A stretch of 64,000 nt of DNA, taken from contig NZ_QDAH01000005.1 in assembly GCF_003075415.1 (NCBI RefSeq), forward strand, positions 1-64,000. The letters are read 5' to 3'. Shown one piece after another: positions 45,704 through 55,785 of the stretch (positions are counted from its first letter, which is position 1; the number at the start of each line of letters is the position of its first letter). A program made the position numbers and the translations under genes. The notes under the pieces are model-generated. The model was given only the letters and a program-made list of their open reading frames with translations. It was not told the DNA's origin and searched no databases. This DNA comes from Microvirga sp. KLBC 81 (GTDB lineage: Bacteria > Pseudomonadota > Alphaproteobacteria > Rhizobiales > Beijerinckiaceae).

Positions 45704-46846
45704 ATGGTGTCGCGCGCGGAACGCTCGGTTTTCAGCGATTGGTGGTGGACCGTCGACCGGCTGCTGCTGGCGGCGCTTGCCATTCTCATGCTCGCAGGCC
45801 TCGTCTTTCTCATGGCGGGCGGTCCGCCCGTCGCGGAACGTCTGGGGCTCTCGACCTTCCACTTCGTGAACCGTCAGGTGCTGTTTCTGATTCCGGCGCT
45901 CCTCATCATGCTGCCGGTCTCGTTCCTGTCCCTGCGCCACATCCGTCGCCTGGCGCTGCTGGTTTATCTCGGCGGCATGGTGCTGATCGGGCTCGCCTTC
46001 CAGTTCGGGCCTGAAATCAAAGGCGCTCATCGCTGGATCATGATCGGTCCGCTCGGCATTCAGCCCTCCGAATTCGTGAAGCCGGCCTTCGTCGTTCTTG
46101 CCGCCTGGGCCTTCTCCGAGGGGGCGCGGCGCAAGGACATGCCGGGCGCGCTACTCGCGCTGATGCTCCTGCCGGCCACGATCATCCCGCTCATCCTGCA
46201 GCCCGATTTCGGCCAGACCATGCTGGTCACCATCGTGTGGTGCGGTCTGTTCTTCGTCGCGGGCCTGCACTGGTTCTGGGTGATGGGCCTTGGTGGTGCG
46301 GGTCTTGTCGGCATCGTCGCGGCCTACGAGTTCCTGCCGCACGTGCGTGCCCGTATCGAGCGCTTCCTCGACAAGGATTCGGGAGACACGTTCCAGGTGG
46401 ATACGGCCATGGAATCCTTCTCGCGCGGCGGCTGGCTCGGGCGCGGCCCGGGCGAGGGCACGGTGAAGCGCATCCTTCCCGACGCGCATACCGACTTCCT
46501 CTTCGCCGTGACGGCGGAAGAGTTCGGCATCATCGTGTGCCTTGGTCTGCTTGTGCTCTTCGCCTTCATCGTGCTGCGCGGCCTGATGCTCGCCAAGCGA
46601 AACGAGGACACCTTCTGCCGTCTCGCCGCCACGGGCCTCGTCCTCATGTTCGGATTGCAGGCTGCCATCAACATGATGGTGAATGTGCATCTCATGCCCG
46701 CCAAGGGCATGACGCTCCCGTTCATCTCCTATGGCGGCTCCTCGCTGCTGTCGCTGGCGCTCGGCATGGGCTTCCTCATCGCGCTCACCCGCCGCCGTCC
46801 GCGCGCGGAGATGATGGAGCATTTCAACCAGGATTGGCAGCGGTGA
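45704..46846 (+). CDS. ftsW: Septal peptidoglycan glycosyltransferase FtsW
   Basis: This SEDS-family integral membrane protein polymerises septal glycan strands together with FtsI. It has 380 residues from ATG 45704 (TTG 45698 is in frame upstream) and about ten helices. QPSEFVKPAFVVLAAW, LQPDFGQTMLV, GRGPGEGTVKRILPDAHTDFLFAV and LPFISYGGSSLLS are the family signatures, including the catalytic-region aspartate in QPDFG. The stop overlaps the murG start (GTGA). Confidence 0.96.
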   Translation: MVSRAERSVFSDWWWTVDRLLLAALAILMLAGLVFLMAGGPPVAERLGLSTFHFVNRQVLFLIPALLIMLPVSFLSLRHIRRLALLVYLGGMVLIGLAFQFGPEIKGAHRWIMIGPLGIQPSEFVKPAFVVLAAWAFSEGARRKDMPGALLALMLLPATIIPLILQPDFGQTMLVTIVWCGLFFVAGLHWFWVMGLGGAGLVGIVAAYEFLPHVRARIERFLDKDSGDTFQVDTAMESFSRGGWLGRGPGEGTVKRILPDAHTDFLFAVTAEEFGIIVCLGLLVLFAFIVLRGLMLAKRNEDTFCRLAATGLVLMFGLQAAINMMVNVHLMPAKGMTLPFISYGGSSLLSLALGMGFLIALTRRRPRAEMMEHFNQDWQR

Positions 46847-47964
46847 CAAAAAAGCCCCTCGTCCTTCTCACCGCCGGCGGCACCGGCGGCCATCTCTTTC
46901 CGGCGGAGGCGCTCGCCAATGTGCTGAAGGCATCCGGGTGTCGCGTGGTGCTTGCCACCGACAAGCGCGCCAATGCCTATGCCGGCTCGTTCCCGGCGGA
47001 TGAGATCATCGAGATTCCGTCCGCCACACCCTCGGGCCGTTCCGTGCCGCAGATTGCGAAGGCCGCGCTGCTGCTCGCTCAGGGGACTCTGAAAGCCATG
47101 GGCGTCATTCGCAAGTTGAAGCCGGATGCGGTTGTCGGCTTCGGCGGCTATCCCACCGTGCCGCCGGTCGTTGCCGCATCGCTCCTTAAAGTGCCGACGG
47201 TGATCCACGAGGCCAATGGCGTGATGGGCCGCGCAAACCGGCTGCTCGCACGTCGCGCCACGGTGATCGCGACCGGCTTTGCCAATATCAAGGGCATCCC
47301 GGAGAATGTCCCGGGCCATGTGATCCAGACCGGCAACCCGATCCGTCCGGCGGTGCTGAAAGCCTCTCAGCAAGCCTACTCCACGCTCGAGCCGGGCGGA
47401 AAGATGCGCCTTCTCGTCGTGGGCGGCAGCCAGGGTGCGCGGGTGATGAGCGATGTCGTTCCGCCCGCGATCGAGTTGCTGCCGCCGGAACTGCGCGCGC
47501 GCCTCACCATCACCCAGCAGGCGAGGGGAGAGGACCTGGAGCGGGTACGCGCGCATTACCAGCGTCTGGGCGTGGAGTTTGAGGCCGAGCCCTTCTTCAG
47601 GGACCTGCCGAAGCGCTTGGGAGACGCGCATCTCGTCATCTCCCGCTCCGGCGCCTCGACGGTCGCGGAGCTTGCGGTGATCGGTCGCCCCTCGATCCTC
47701 GTGCCGCTGCCGGGCTCGCTCGATCAGGACCAGGCCGCCAACGCCAAAACCCTTGGCGATCTGGGCGCTGCCATCGTTTGCCCACAAACGGAATTCACCC
47801 CTGAGCGCCTGGCGAGCGAGATTCGTTCCTATTTTCAAGAGCCTGACCGCTTGACCAAAGCCGCTGCCGCTGCACATAGCGCCAGCATCACGGATGCGGC
47901 CGAGCGCTTGGCTCACGCTGTCCTCAACCTGATACATCTTAACAAGAACGGAATGCCTTCATGA
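46843..47964 (+). CDS. murG: UDP-GlcNAc:undecaprenyl-pyrophosphoryl-MurNAc-pentapeptide transferase
   Basis: This peripheral inner-membrane GT28 glycosyltransferase makes lipid II from lipid I. It has 373 residues from GTG 46843, overlapping the ftsW stop. [27 protein letters not shown], the lipid-side [25 protein letters not shown] and the UDP-GlcNAc site [11 protein letters not shown]...[10 protein letters not shown] are present. The frame is open further upstream inside ftsW, but that part is not MurG-like. Confidence 0.96.
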   Translation: MTKKPLVLLTAGGTGGHLFPAEALANVLKASGCRVVLATDKRANAYAGSFPADEIIEIPSATPSGRSVPQIAKAALLLAQGTLKAMGVIRKLKPDAVVGFGGYPTVPPVVAASLLKVPTVIHEANGVMGRANRLLARRATVIATGFANIKGIPENVPGHVIQTGNPIRPAVLKASQQAYSTLEPGGKMRLLVVGGSQGARVMSDVVPPAIELLPPELRARLTITQQARGEDLERVRAHYQRLGVEFEAEPFFRDLPKRLGDAHLVISRSGASTVAELAVIGRPSILVPLPGSLDQDQAANAKTLGDLGAAIVCPQTEFTPERLASEIRSYFQEPDRLTKAAAAAHSASITDAAERLAHAVLNLIHLNKNGMPS

Positions 47965-49376
47965 AACTGCCGCCGAAGCTAGGTCCCATTCACTTCATCG
48001 GTATCGGCGGCATCGGCATGTCGGGCATCGCCGAAGTCATGCACAATCTGGGCTACACGGTTCAGGGCTCGGACGCCGCCGACAACTACAACGTCAAGCG
48101 CCTTGCCGACAAAGGCATCAGGACCTTCATTGGCCACAAGGCCGAGAACGTGGAGAATGCCGAGATCGTCGTGGTTTCCACCGCGATCAGGCGCGACAAC
48201 CCGGAGTTGATCGTCGCCCGCGAGAAGCGCCTGCCCGTCGTGCGTCGCGCGGAAATGCTCGCCGAACTCATGCGCTTCAAGTCATGTGTCGCCGTGGCAG
48301 GCACGCACGGCAAGACCACGACGACATCGCTCGTCGCGACTCTGCTCGATGCAGGCGGCCTTGACCCGACAGTGATCAACGGCGGCATCATCAACGCCTA
48401 CGGCACCAATGCCCGCATGGGCGACGGCCAGTGGATGGTGGTGGAGGCTGACGAATCAGACGGCACCTTCCTCAAGCTGCCGGCGGACGTTGCCATCGTC
48501 ACGAATATCGATGCCGAGCATCTCGATCACTTCGGCACCTACGATGCGATCAAGGACGCGTTCCGCTCCTTCATCGACTCGATCCCGTTCTACGGCTTCG
48601 CGGTGATGTGCATCGATCACCCGACCGTGCAGGATCTCGTGGGTCGCATCGAGGATCGCCGCATCATCACCTATGGCGAGAACCCGCAGGCCGATGTGCG
48701 GTTGATGGACGTGGACTCGCGCGGAGGTCAGAACCGCTTCCGCGTGATGATCCGTGACCGTCGTCCAGGCTTCCGTCTCGAACTCGAAGATCTCGTTCTG
48801 CCGATGCCCGGCGCGCACAATGCGCTCAATGCCACGGCAGCCATCGCCGTTGCGCATGAACTCGGCGTTTCGCCCGATGCGATCCGCAAGGCGCTCGCAG
48901 GCTTCGGCGGCGTGAAGCGCCGATTCACGCGCACGGGCGAGTGGAACGGCGTCACCGTGTTTGACGATTACGGCCACCATCCCATCGAGATCGCCGCGGT
49001 GCTCAAGGCCGCACGCGCATCGACGGACGGTCAGGTCATCGCCGTGGTGCAGCCGCACCGCTACTCGCGCCTGTCGTCTCTCTTCGATCAGTTCTGCACC
49101 TGCTTCAACGATGCGGATGCGGTGATCGTCGCGCCGGTCTATGCCGCGGGCGAGCAGCCGATCCCGGGATCCGATCGCGACAGCCTCGTCTCCGGCCTCA
49201 AAGCGCGCGGCCATCGTAACGTGATGGCGCTCGAAAAGCCGGAGGATCTCGCGGGTCTCATCAGGGGGGTGGCGAAACCGGGCGACTACGTGATCTGCCT
49301 TGGCGCCGGCAACATCACGCAGTGGGCTTATTCGCTGCCGGGTGAACTCGAAGCGTTGGGCGAGAAGGCGGCTTGA
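47961..49376 (+). CDS. murC: UDP-MurNAc:L-alanine ligase
   Basis: This cytosolic Mur ligase adds the first amino acid, L-Ala, to UDP-MurNAc. It has 471 residues. An N-terminal Rossmann domain [16 protein letters not shown], the ATP loop [11 protein letters not shown] near 113-123, [18 protein letters not shown] and VVQPHRYSR define MurC. ATG 47961 overlaps murG (ATGA). A 119-base palindromic repeat separates it from murB, the first real break in the operon. Confidence 0.96.
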   Translation: MKLPPKLGPIHFIGIGGIGMSGIAEVMHNLGYTVQGSDAADNYNVKRLADKGIRTFIGHKAENVENAEIVVVSTAIRRDNPELIVAREKRLPVVRRAEMLAELMRFKSCVAVAGTHGKTTTTSLVATLLDAGGLDPTVINGGIINAYGTNARMGDGQWMVVEADESDGTFLKLPADVAIVTNIDAEHLDHFGTYDAIKDAFRSFIDSIPFYGFAVMCIDHPTVQDLVGRIEDRRIITYGENPQADVRLMDVDSRGGQNRFRVMIRDRRPGFRLELEDLVLPMPGAHNALNATAAIAVAHELGVSPDAIRKALAGFGGVKRRFTRTGEWNGVTVFDDYGHHPIEIAAVLKAARASTDGQVIAVVQPHRYSRLSSLFDQFCTCFNDADAVIVAPVYAAGEQPIPGSDRDSLVSGLKARGHRNVMALEKPEDLAGLIRGVAKPGDYVICLGAGNITQWAYSLPGELEALGEKAA

Positions 49377-49401
49377 TGAATCGCGAAATGGCTCCAGGTT
49401 T

Positions 49402-49520
49402 CCTCATCCTGAGGAGAGCGCAATGCGCTCGTCTCGAAGGACGAGGAAACCGCTTCCAGTGGTCTCTGGAAACGCCCTCGTCCTTCGAGACGCGAGACAA
49501 GCTCGCTCCTCAGGATGAGG
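49402..49520. repeat. Long inverted repeat between murC and murB
   Basis: The left arm starts CCTCATCCTGAGGAG and ends CTCGAAGGACGAGG (49402-49446). The right arm is its near reverse complement, CCTCGTCCTTCGAG to CTCAGGATGAGG (49476-49520). The two ~45-base arms form a long hairpin or cruciform. This CCTCATCCTGAGGAG...CGAAGGACGAGG family is frequent in Bradyrhizobium-like and related genomes (from memory). It ends 15 bases before the murB ATG. Confidence 0.85.
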
Positions 49521-49535
49521 GCTGAGGGGGTGTCC

Positions 49536-50450
49536 ATGTTTTCTGATATCACAGCCGAACTGAGAGCGGCCATGCCCGAACTCAGGGGCAAGCTGGACGC
49601 GAATGCGCCGACAGCGCCGCTCTCGTGGTTTCGTACAGGCGGTCCGGCGCAGGTGCTGTTTTCGCCGGTCGATACGGACGATCTCGCTTACTTCCTGCAG
49701 CATCTTGATCGGCACATCCCTGTGCTCGTCGTGGGTCTCGGCTCCAACCTGCTCATCCGCGATGGCGGCTGGGAAGGCATCGTGATCCGCCTGGGCAAAG
49801 GCTTTTCTGAAGTCTCCGTCGAGCCGGGTCTTCGCGTGCGCGCAGGTGCCGGTGCTCCCGATGTGAAGGTGGCGCGTGCGGCGGCAGAAGCGGGCATTGC
49901 GGGCCTTTCTTTCTTGCGTGGCATTCCCGGCACCATCGGTGGCGCGCTTCGCATGAATGGCGGCGCCTATGGCGGCGAGACGAAGGATGTTCTCGTTGAG
50001 GCCAAGGGGGTGACCCGCACCGGTGAGGTGGTGAGCTTCACGAATGCTCAGATGGGCTTCACCTATCGCCATTCGAGCGTGCCGGAGGATGTGATCTTCA
50101 CGGAAGCTGTCTTCGAGGGCCGGCCCGGCAACCCGGATGAGATCCTCGCGGAGATGAACGCCATCACCGAGGCACGCTCCTCGACACAGCCGGTCAACAC
50201 CCGCACGGGCGGCTCCACCTTCAAGAACCCTCCAGGTCGCAAGGCCTGGGAACTGGTCGACGCCGCCGGATGCCGGGGCCTTCGGATCGGGGATGCCCAG
50301 GTCTCCGAGATGCACTGCAACTTCCTCATCAACCACGGCTCGGCGTCGGCCGCGGACATCGAGGCGCTCGGTGAGGAAGTACGCCGCCGGGTTCGCGAAA
50401 CGTCGGGCGTCGAGCTCGAGTGGGAAATCAAGCGGGTCGGCCGCGCGTAA
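49536..50450 (+). CDS. murB: UDP-N-acetylenolpyruvoylglucosamine reductase
   Basis: This flavoenzyme reduces UDP-GlcNAc-enolpyruvate to UDP-MurNAc. From ATG 49536, preceded by GAGGGGG, it has 304 residues; ATG 49515 lies inside the repeat and is rejected. [10 protein letters not shown], the FAD-binding [32 protein letters not shown], and the catalytic-region [10 protein letters not shown] with [23 protein letters not shown] mark the family. Repeats flank the gene on both sides. Confidence 0.95.
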   Translation: MFSDITAELRAAMPELRGKLDANAPTAPLSWFRTGGPAQVLFSPVDTDDLAYFLQHLDRHIPVLVVGLGSNLLIRDGGWEGIVIRLGKGFSEVSVEPGLRVRAGAGAPDVKVARAAAEAGIAGLSFLRGIPGTIGGALRMNGGAYGGETKDVLVEAKGVTRTGEVVSFTNAQMGFTYRHSSVPEDVIFTEAVFEGRPGNPDEILAEMNAITEARSSTQPVNTRTGGSTFKNPPGRKAWELVDAAGCRGLRIGDAQVSEMHCNFLINHGSASAADIEALGEEVRRRVRETSGVELEWEIKRVGRA

Positions 50451-50470
50451 CGCGTAAAGGTTAAGGCGGA

Positions 50471-50519
50471 CTGCATTTCCTTCACGGCGAACCGGTGTCC
50501 ACTTCGCCTGGAAATGCAG
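50471..50519. repeat. Palindromic repeat between murB and ddl
   Basis: Perfect 10-bp arms CTGCATTTCC (50471-50480) and GGAAATGCAG (50510-50519) enclose inner arms GGCGAA (50486-50491) and TTCGCC (50503-50508). The core resembles a known rhizobial repeat containing GGCGAAGTGGACACCGGTTCGCC. It starts 20 bases after the murB stop. Confidence 0.85.
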
Positions 50520-50583
50520 CGCGAATCACTTTGTTAACGCCCGGATGCTTCACTGGACACGGGCGCAGCTCGAGGAGCATGTC

Positions 50584-51507
50584 ATGGCGAAGCACGTTGC
50601 CGTTCTCTATGGCGGCTGGTCCGCGGAGCGCGAGGTGAGCCTCGCTTCCGGCCGGGCCTGCTGCAAGGCATTGGAGGAGCGGGGGTACAAGGTCACCCCC
50701 ATCGACGTGCAGCCCGACATCGCCACCGTGCTCCAGGCGACAGCCCCGGATGTGGTGTTCAACGCCCTTCACGGCCGCGTCGGGGAGGACGGCACCATCC
50801 AGGGGCTCCTGGAGGTGTTAAGGATTCCCTATACCCATTCCGGCATCCTGGCCTCGGCGCTCGCCATGCAGAAGGACAAGGCGAAGATCATCATGGCCGC
50901 CGCCGGCGTGCCGGTGCCGAAGGGCGTGGTCGTTAACAGATTGGAAGCGGCCAAAAGCCACGTCCTGCCCGCTCCCTATGTGGTCAAACCGGTGAACGAG
51001 GGCTCCTCGGTGGGTGTCATCATCGTCCGCGAGGACCGCACCCACCCGCCCCAGGAGCTGCTCCGGGAAGACTGGGCGTTCGGCGACCAAATCCTTGTCG
51101 AATCATATGTTGCGGGCCGCGAACTCACCTGCGCGGTCATGGGCGACAAGGCCCTTGGGGTCATCGATATCCGCCCTGCGACCGGGGTCTTCTACGACTA
51201 CGACGCAAAGTATGTGAAGGGCGGGTCCATTCACGTCCTGCCGGCAGAAATTAAACCGAATATTTACCAAAAGGTCCAAGAGTTGGCGTTAACGGCGCAT
51301 CAAGCGCTCGGCTGCAGGGGAATCAGCCGCGCCGACTTACGGTACGACGACACACCCGGAGGAACCGGGGAACTCGTGGTCCTGGAGGTCAACACGCAAC
51401 CCGGCATGACCGAGACGAGCTTGGTGCCAGAACTGGCAGCCCACGCGGGCTATTCGTTTGGCGAGCTTGTGCAATGGATGGTGGAGGACGCTACCTGCAA
51501 TCGATGA
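50584..51507 (+). CDS. ddl: D-alanine-D-alanine ligase
   Basis: This cytosolic ATP-grasp enzyme joins two D-Ala, the substrate of MurF. It has 307 residues from ATG 50584; an in-frame ATG 50545 would add 13 residues not usual for the family. VLYGGWSAEREVSL, NALHGRVGEDGTIQGLLE, PYTHSGILASALAMQKDKAK, KPVNEGSSVGV and LEVNTQPGMTETSL are typical Ddl motifs. The stop overlaps ftsQ (ATGA). Confidence 0.95.
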   Translation: MAKHVAVLYGGWSAEREVSLASGRACCKALEERGYKVTPIDVQPDIATVLQATAPDVVFNALHGRVGEDGTIQGLLEVLRIPYTHSGILASALAMQKDKAKIIMAAAGVPVPKGVVVNRLEAAKSHVLPAPYVVKPVNEGSSVGVIIVREDRTHPPQELLREDWAFGDQILVESYVAGRELTCAVMGDKALGVIDIRPATGVFYDYDAKYVKGGSIHVLPAEIKPNIYQKVQELALTAHQALGCRGISRADLRYDDTPGGTGELVVLEVNTQPGMTETSLVPELAAHAGYSFGELVQWMVEDATCNR

Positions 51508-52436
51508 CGGCCTATCAGGCCGGCGTTGTTGCGACGCGCGCTGCCTCCGACAGGCAGCCGCCCCAAATCAGAAAGTTTTTCGGCTCCTCGAAGAGCGTCC
51601 GGCGGCGGTCCTCGGGCGCTCCGATCGAGAAGCGTATCCCTCGTTATCTCGGCACCTGGCTCGCTCTCGGGTTCTTCTCCGGGGTCGTGACCCTGGGTCT
51701 CTGGCAGGGTGGCCATCTCGACGCTTTCATCCGCGAGAACGGACAGCCGCATCATGCCCTGGCGCGCGCCCTTGGCCTCGGTCTCGAGCAGGTCACGATT
51801 TCCGGCATCGCACAGATGCGCGAAACCGAGGTGCTGGCTGCGGCGGGTCTTAGTTCCAGGCTGTCGCTGGTCTTCCTCGACGTGAACACGCTGCGTGAGC
51901 GCCTCGAACACGTGCCGATGATCGAGAGCGCCACCGTGCGCAAGCTCTATCCGAACGAGCTCGTGATCACGCTCACCGAACGCGAGCCCTATGCGATCTG
52001 GCAGAACAACGGCGAGCTCTTCATCATCGCCGCCGACGGCACCGTGATCGATCTGATGCAGGACGAGCGCTTCGTCGATCTGCCCTTCGTGGTGGGCGAG
52101 AACGCCAATACCCGCAGCAAGGAATATCTCGCGCTTCTCGACGCCGCTGGTCCTCTGAGGACTCGCATCCGCGCGGGCACGCTCGTGTCGGGCCGCCGTT
52201 GGACGCTGAAGATGGACAACGGCATGGACGTGCGCCTGCCGGAGCAGGGCGCGGCCGACGCGCTGGCCCGTCTCGTGAAGCTCGAGAACGAACAGAAGAT
52301 CCTGGAAAAAGACGTGCTCGCGATCGATCTGCGTATGGCTGATCGGGTCGTGGTGCGCCTCACGGAAGAGGCGGCTCTGGCCCGCGCCGAGTCGCTCAAG
52401 AAGAAACCAATGCGCGGCAAGGGGGTCGATACATGA
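51504..52436 (+). CDS. ftsQ: Cell division protein FtsQ
   Basis: This bitopic divisome protein has 310 residues. It has a basic cytoplasmic N-terminus, one membrane helix (YLGTWLALGFFSGVVTLGLW), a periplasmic POTRA domain (LEQVTISGIAQMRETEVLAAAGLS...LRERLEHVPMIESATVRKLYPNELVITLTEREPYAIW), then the FtsQ/DivIB beta domain. It recruits FtsL and FtsB. ATG 51504 overlaps the ddl stop, and ftsA overlaps its stop by four bases. Confidence 0.94.
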   Translation: MTAYQAGVVATRAASDRQPPQIRKFFGSSKSVRRRSSGAPIEKRIPRYLGTWLALGFFSGVVTLGLWQGGHLDAFIRENGQPHHALARALGLGLEQVTISGIAQMRETEVLAAAGLSSRLSLVFLDVNTLRERLEHVPMIESATVRKLYPNELVITLTEREPYAIWQNNGELFIIAADGTVIDLMQDERFVDLPFVVGENANTRSKEYLALLDAAGPLRTRIRAGTLVSGRRWTLKMDNGMDVRLPEQGAADALARLVKLENEQKILEKDVLAIDLRMADRVVVRLTEEAALARAESLKKKPMRGKGVDT

Positions 52437-53755
52437 GTCTCTCCGGTCACGGGCTAACGCCGCGTCTCAAGCCTTTGTCCGCGCGCAAGAGCGCCATTCT
52501 CTCGGTCCTCGATATCGGAACGAGCAAGGTGGTCTGCGTCGTGGCGGAGCTGAAGCCGTCCGATGAAGTGGAATCCCTGCGCAGCCGCACCCATGTGGCG
52601 CGCATCCTCGGCATCGGTCATCATCGCTCCGCGGGCTTGAAGGGCGGCGTCGTTGTCGATCTGGAAGCGGCGGAAAGCGCGATCCGCCAGGCCGTTCACG
52701 CGGCCGAACGGATGGCGAAGGTCGAGATCCAATCGGTGATCGTGAGCCTCACCGGCGGCCGTCTCGCCTCCGAGCACTTCGAGGCGCATGTGCCTGTGCG
52801 CGGCGCGGTGAACAACGGAGACGTTCATCGTGTGCTCGATGCGGCATCCTCATACGATCTGCGCCGGGGCAGGGCGGTTCTGCATGCGCTGCCCACGGGC
52901 TTCTCGCTCGATGCGCAGAATCACATCGTGGATCCCGCAGGCATGATCGGCGAGCAGCTCGGTGTCGATCTGCATGTGGTCACCACGGAAGCCGCGGCTG
53001 CGCGCAACCTCATGCTCGCGGTCGAGCGCTGCCACCTCGGCATCGAGGCGGTGATCGCGTCTCCCTACGCTTCGGGCCTCTCGGCTCTGGTCGATGATGA
53101 AGCCGATATGGGCTGTGCCGTCGTCGACATGGGTGCGGGCACCACGAGCGTGGGCATCTTCTCCAACGGGCATCTCGTGCACACGGATGCCATCGCCGTC
53201 GGCGGCCACCACGTGACCATGGATATCGCGCGCGGTCTCACGACCCGCGTCTCCGCTGCCGAGCGGCTCAAGACATTCTACGGTTCCGCAATCACGTCGA
53301 GCGCGGATGACCGGGACATGATCGCGGTGCCGCAGGTCGATGAGGACGAACGGGACGTTCCGAACCATCTGCCGAAGTCGCACCTCGTTCGCATCATCAA
53401 GCCGCGGGTCGAGGAGATCCTCGAACTCGTGCGCGATCGCCTGAAGAGCGCGGGCTTCGCGGCCCAAGCCGGACGGCGCGTCGTGCTGACGGGTGGCGCG
53501 AGCCAGCTTGTCGGGCTGCCGGAAACGGCACGCCGCATTCTGCAGGGCCAGGTTCGTGTCGGGCGTCCGCTCGGCATCAAGGGTCTGCCTGAGGCGGCAA
53601 AGGGCCCTGCCTTTTCGGCGGTGGTCGGCCTCCTGGTTTATCCCCAGGTGGCGCACATCGAGTATTTCGAGCCGCGCTCGAGCGGCTTGTTTCAGAGTAC
53701 GGGAACTGACGGCTACTTCTCGCGGGTGGGCCGGTGGATTCGCGATAGTTTTTAA
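52433..53755 (+). CDS. ftsA: Cell division protein FtsA
   Basis: This is an actin-like ATPase of 440 residues that tethers FtsZ to the membrane. ILSVLDIGTSKVVCVVAE (phosphate 1), AVVDMGAGTTSVGIF (phosphate 2) and VVLTGGASQLVGLPE (adenosine motif) are present. The C-terminus GYFSRVGRWIRDSF is the amphipathic membrane-targeting helix. ATG 52433 overlaps ftsQ. ftsZ follows after a 102-base gap. Confidence 0.95.
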   Translation: MSLSGHGLTPRLKPLSARKSAILSVLDIGTSKVVCVVAELKPSDEVESLRSRTHVARILGIGHHRSAGLKGGVVVDLEAAESAIRQAVHAAERMAKVEIQSVIVSLTGGRLASEHFEAHVPVRGAVNNGDVHRVLDAASSYDLRRGRAVLHALPTGFSLDAQNHIVDPAGMIGEQLGVDLHVVTTEAAAARNLMLAVERCHLGIEAVIASPYASGLSALVDDEADMGCAVVDMGAGTTSVGIFSNGHLVHTDAIAVGGHHVTMDIARGLTTRVSAAERLKTFYGSAITSSADDRDMIAVPQVDEDERDVPNHLPKSHLVRIIKPRVEEILELVRDRLKSAGFAAQAGRRVVLTGGASQLVGLPETARRILQGQVRVGRPLGIKGLPEAAKGPAFSAVVGLLVYPQVAHIEYFEPRSSGLFQSTGTDGYFSRVGRWIRDSF

Positions 53756-53857
53756 ATGCGTAACGCGGTGACGCGGCGGGTCATCGCGGGAGTTCAAGTC
53801 AACCAGGGTAAGCGTCGGCCAAACGCTGTCAGTTTAAAGGCCAAAGAGGCACAGGTC

Positions 53858-55516
53858 ATGGCAATCAATCACACTCCGGACATCCGGGAACTCAAGCCGC
53901 ACATCACTGTCTTCGGTGTCGGTGGCGCCGGCGGCAACGCCGTGAACAACATGATCGAGTCGGGTCTGGAGGGCGTCGAGTTCGTGGTGTCGAACACCGA
54001 CGCACAGGCGCTTGCCTCCTCCAAGGCTCAGCGCGTGATCCAGATGGGCATTCAGGTCACCGAGGGCCTCGGCGCAGGATCGCAGCCGGAAGTGGGCCGC
54101 GCGGCCGCTGAAGAGGTGATCGACGAGATCCGCGACCAGCTCGCCGGTTCTCACATGGTGTTCATCACCGCCGGCATGGGCGGCGGCACCGGCACGGGCG
54201 CTGCTCCTGTCGTGGCTCGCGCTGCCCGCGAACTCGGTATACTGACGGTCGGCGTCGTCACGAAGCCGTTCCAGTTCGAGGGCGTGCGCCGCATGCGTCT
54301 GGCCGAGGCCGGCATCGCCGAGCTGCAGCAGGCGGTCGATACCCTCATCGTCATCCCGAACCAGAACCTCTTCCGCGTCGCCACCGAGAAGACCACTTTC
54401 GCGGATGCCTTCGCGATGGCCGATCAGGTTCTCTACTCGGGCGTGGCCTGCATCACCGACCTGATGGTGAAGGAAGGTCTCATCAACCTCGACTTCGCCG
54501 ACGTGCGCTCCGTCATGCGCGGGATGGGCAAGGCCATGATGGGCACGGGCGAGGCTTCCGGCGAGAAGCGCGCGATCCGCGCCGCCGAGGCCGCCATTGC
54601 CAACCCGCTCCTCGACGACGTGTCGATGAAGGGCGCTCGCGGCCTGCTGATCTCGATCACCGGCGGCAACGACCTCACCCTCTACGAACTCGACGAAGCA
54701 GCCACCCGCATCCGCGAGGAAGTGGACCAGGATGCCAACATCATCCTCGGCGCCACCTTCGACGAGAGCCTGGAAGGCATCATCCGCGTTTCCGTGGTGG
54801 CCACCGGCATCGATCAGGCGATCATGGAGAACGGCGGCGATCTCTCTGCCACCGAGCAGCGGATCTCCGAGGTGGCCGAGCGCCTGCGTGCCGAGGCCCG
54901 GGCCCGTGCCACGCAGACCCCGGCCGGCCCCGCCTTTCGCGCCACCGCCCAAGCCGAACCGGTGAAGGCGGCTCCGATCCTGACCGACTCCGCATCGGCT
55001 CCGACCGCCGCGGCCCCTCAGGTCATGGAACCGGCTCCCCAGCCGGTGATCCGCGACGACGTGGTTCTTACCCCGGCCCAGCCCAAGCCTGCCATGGCTT
55101 ACGAGCCGGCTCCCAAGCAGCCGGTCTATGAAGAGCCGGCGATGGAAGACTCGTTCATTCCGCCGCAGGCCGAGCGCGCCATGCGTCCGGCCCGGATGCC
55201 GCGGATCGATGAGCTGCCGATCCCGGCCCAGAATCAGATCCGCGCCAGCCGTGGCGAGATCGACCCGGTTCAGGAGCACAAGCCGTCTCTGATCCAGCGT
55301 CTGGCCACCATGGGCTTCGGCCGCCGCGAGGAACCCCAGCACGCTCCTGTGGAGCAGGCTCCCCGCCAGGAGGCTCCGCGCCAGCAGATGTCGCCGGTGC
55401 ATGCCGAGTATGCCCGCCGTCCGGCTCCGCAGGCTCAGCGTCCGGCTCCCGCCCAGAGGGGTATGGAGGACGATCAGCTGGAGATTCCCGCCTTCCTCCG
55501 TCGCCAGGCCAACTAA
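53858..55516 (+). CDS. ftsZ: Cell division GTPase FtsZ
   Basis: This is the tubulin homologue that builds the division ring. It has 552 residues from ATG 53858, after rejecting an open frame that begins at 53756. The GTP-binding [14 protein letters not shown] and the tubulin signature [11 protein letters not shown] (~107-117) are intact. After the globular part (~1-320) comes a linker of about 215 residues rich in Pro, Ala, Gln and Glu, longer than in E. coli and usual for rhizobial relatives. The conserved tail [12 protein letters not shown] binds FtsA and other partners. Confidence 0.97.
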   Translation: MAINHTPDIRELKPHITVFGVGGAGGNAVNNMIESGLEGVEFVVSNTDAQALASSKAQRVIQMGIQVTEGLGAGSQPEVGRAAAEEVIDEIRDQLAGSHMVFITAGMGGGTGTGAAPVVARAARELGILTVGVVTKPFQFEGVRRMRLAEAGIAELQQAVDTLIVIPNQNLFRVATEKTTFADAFAMADQVLYSGVACITDLMVKEGLINLDFADVRSVMRGMGKAMMGTGEASGEKRAIRAAEAAIANPLLDDVSMKGARGLLISITGGNDLTLYELDEAATRIREEVDQDANIILGATFDESLEGIIRVSVVATGIDQAIMENGGDLSATEQRISEVAERLRAEARARATQTPAGPAFRATAQAEPVKAAPILTDSASAPTAAAPQVMEPAPQPVIRDDVVLTPAQPKPAMAYEPAPKQPVYEEPAMEDSFIPPQAERAMRPARMPRIDELPIPAQNQIRASRGEIDPVQEHKPSLIQRLATMGFGRREEPQHAPVEQAPRQEAPRQQMSPVHAEYARRPAPQAQRPAPAQRGMEDDQLEIPAFLRRQAN

Positions 55517-55540
55517 GCCTGTTAGAACTGTTACAAAGCG

Positions 55541-55573
55541 AGGCCCTGGCCGCACGCGCGGCTGGGGCCTTTC
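55541..55573 (+). terminator. Terminator after ftsZ
   Basis: AGGCCCTGGCCGC (55541-55553) pairs with GCGGCTGGGGCCT (55558-55570), with one or two mismatches and loop ACGC, and is followed by TTTCTG. It lies 24 bases after the ftsZ stop. It probably ends most ddl-ftsQAZ transcripts. Confidence 0.7.
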
Positions 55574-55589
55574 TGCGTAAAGCCGTTTA

Positions 55590-55604
55590 TTAACAAAGGT
55601 TTAA
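55590..55604 (+). promoter_or_regulatory. CtrA box upstream of lpxC
   Basis: TTAA (55590-55593), seven bases, TTAA (55601-55604) matches the full CtrA site TTAA-N7-TTAA exactly. CtrA is the master cell-cycle regulator of alphaproteobacteria. The site is 20 bases after the ftsZ terminator and 182 bases before the lpxC ATG, where an lpxC promoter is expected. Binding is not proven. Confidence 0.65.
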
Positions 55605-55785
55605 GAATTGCCGAGTTTGTAACAGATCGTAAAAAAGCGTGATTTGGCCTAGCCTGAGGTGGAGACTATGTTGCCCATGTCGAAAGGGCTGGTTCCATTT
55701 CGATCCCGCCCGTCAAAGTAATTTGCAGCGAACGCATCGCGCAGCGGTTCTTCCAAGCGGCGATCATGTTCGAGGTTCAAAGATA

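Noticed and set aside
53756-53857. Extended FtsZ start
   Set aside because: The 34 extra residues are not FtsZ-like; known FtsZ proteins begin near the MAINHTPD segment.
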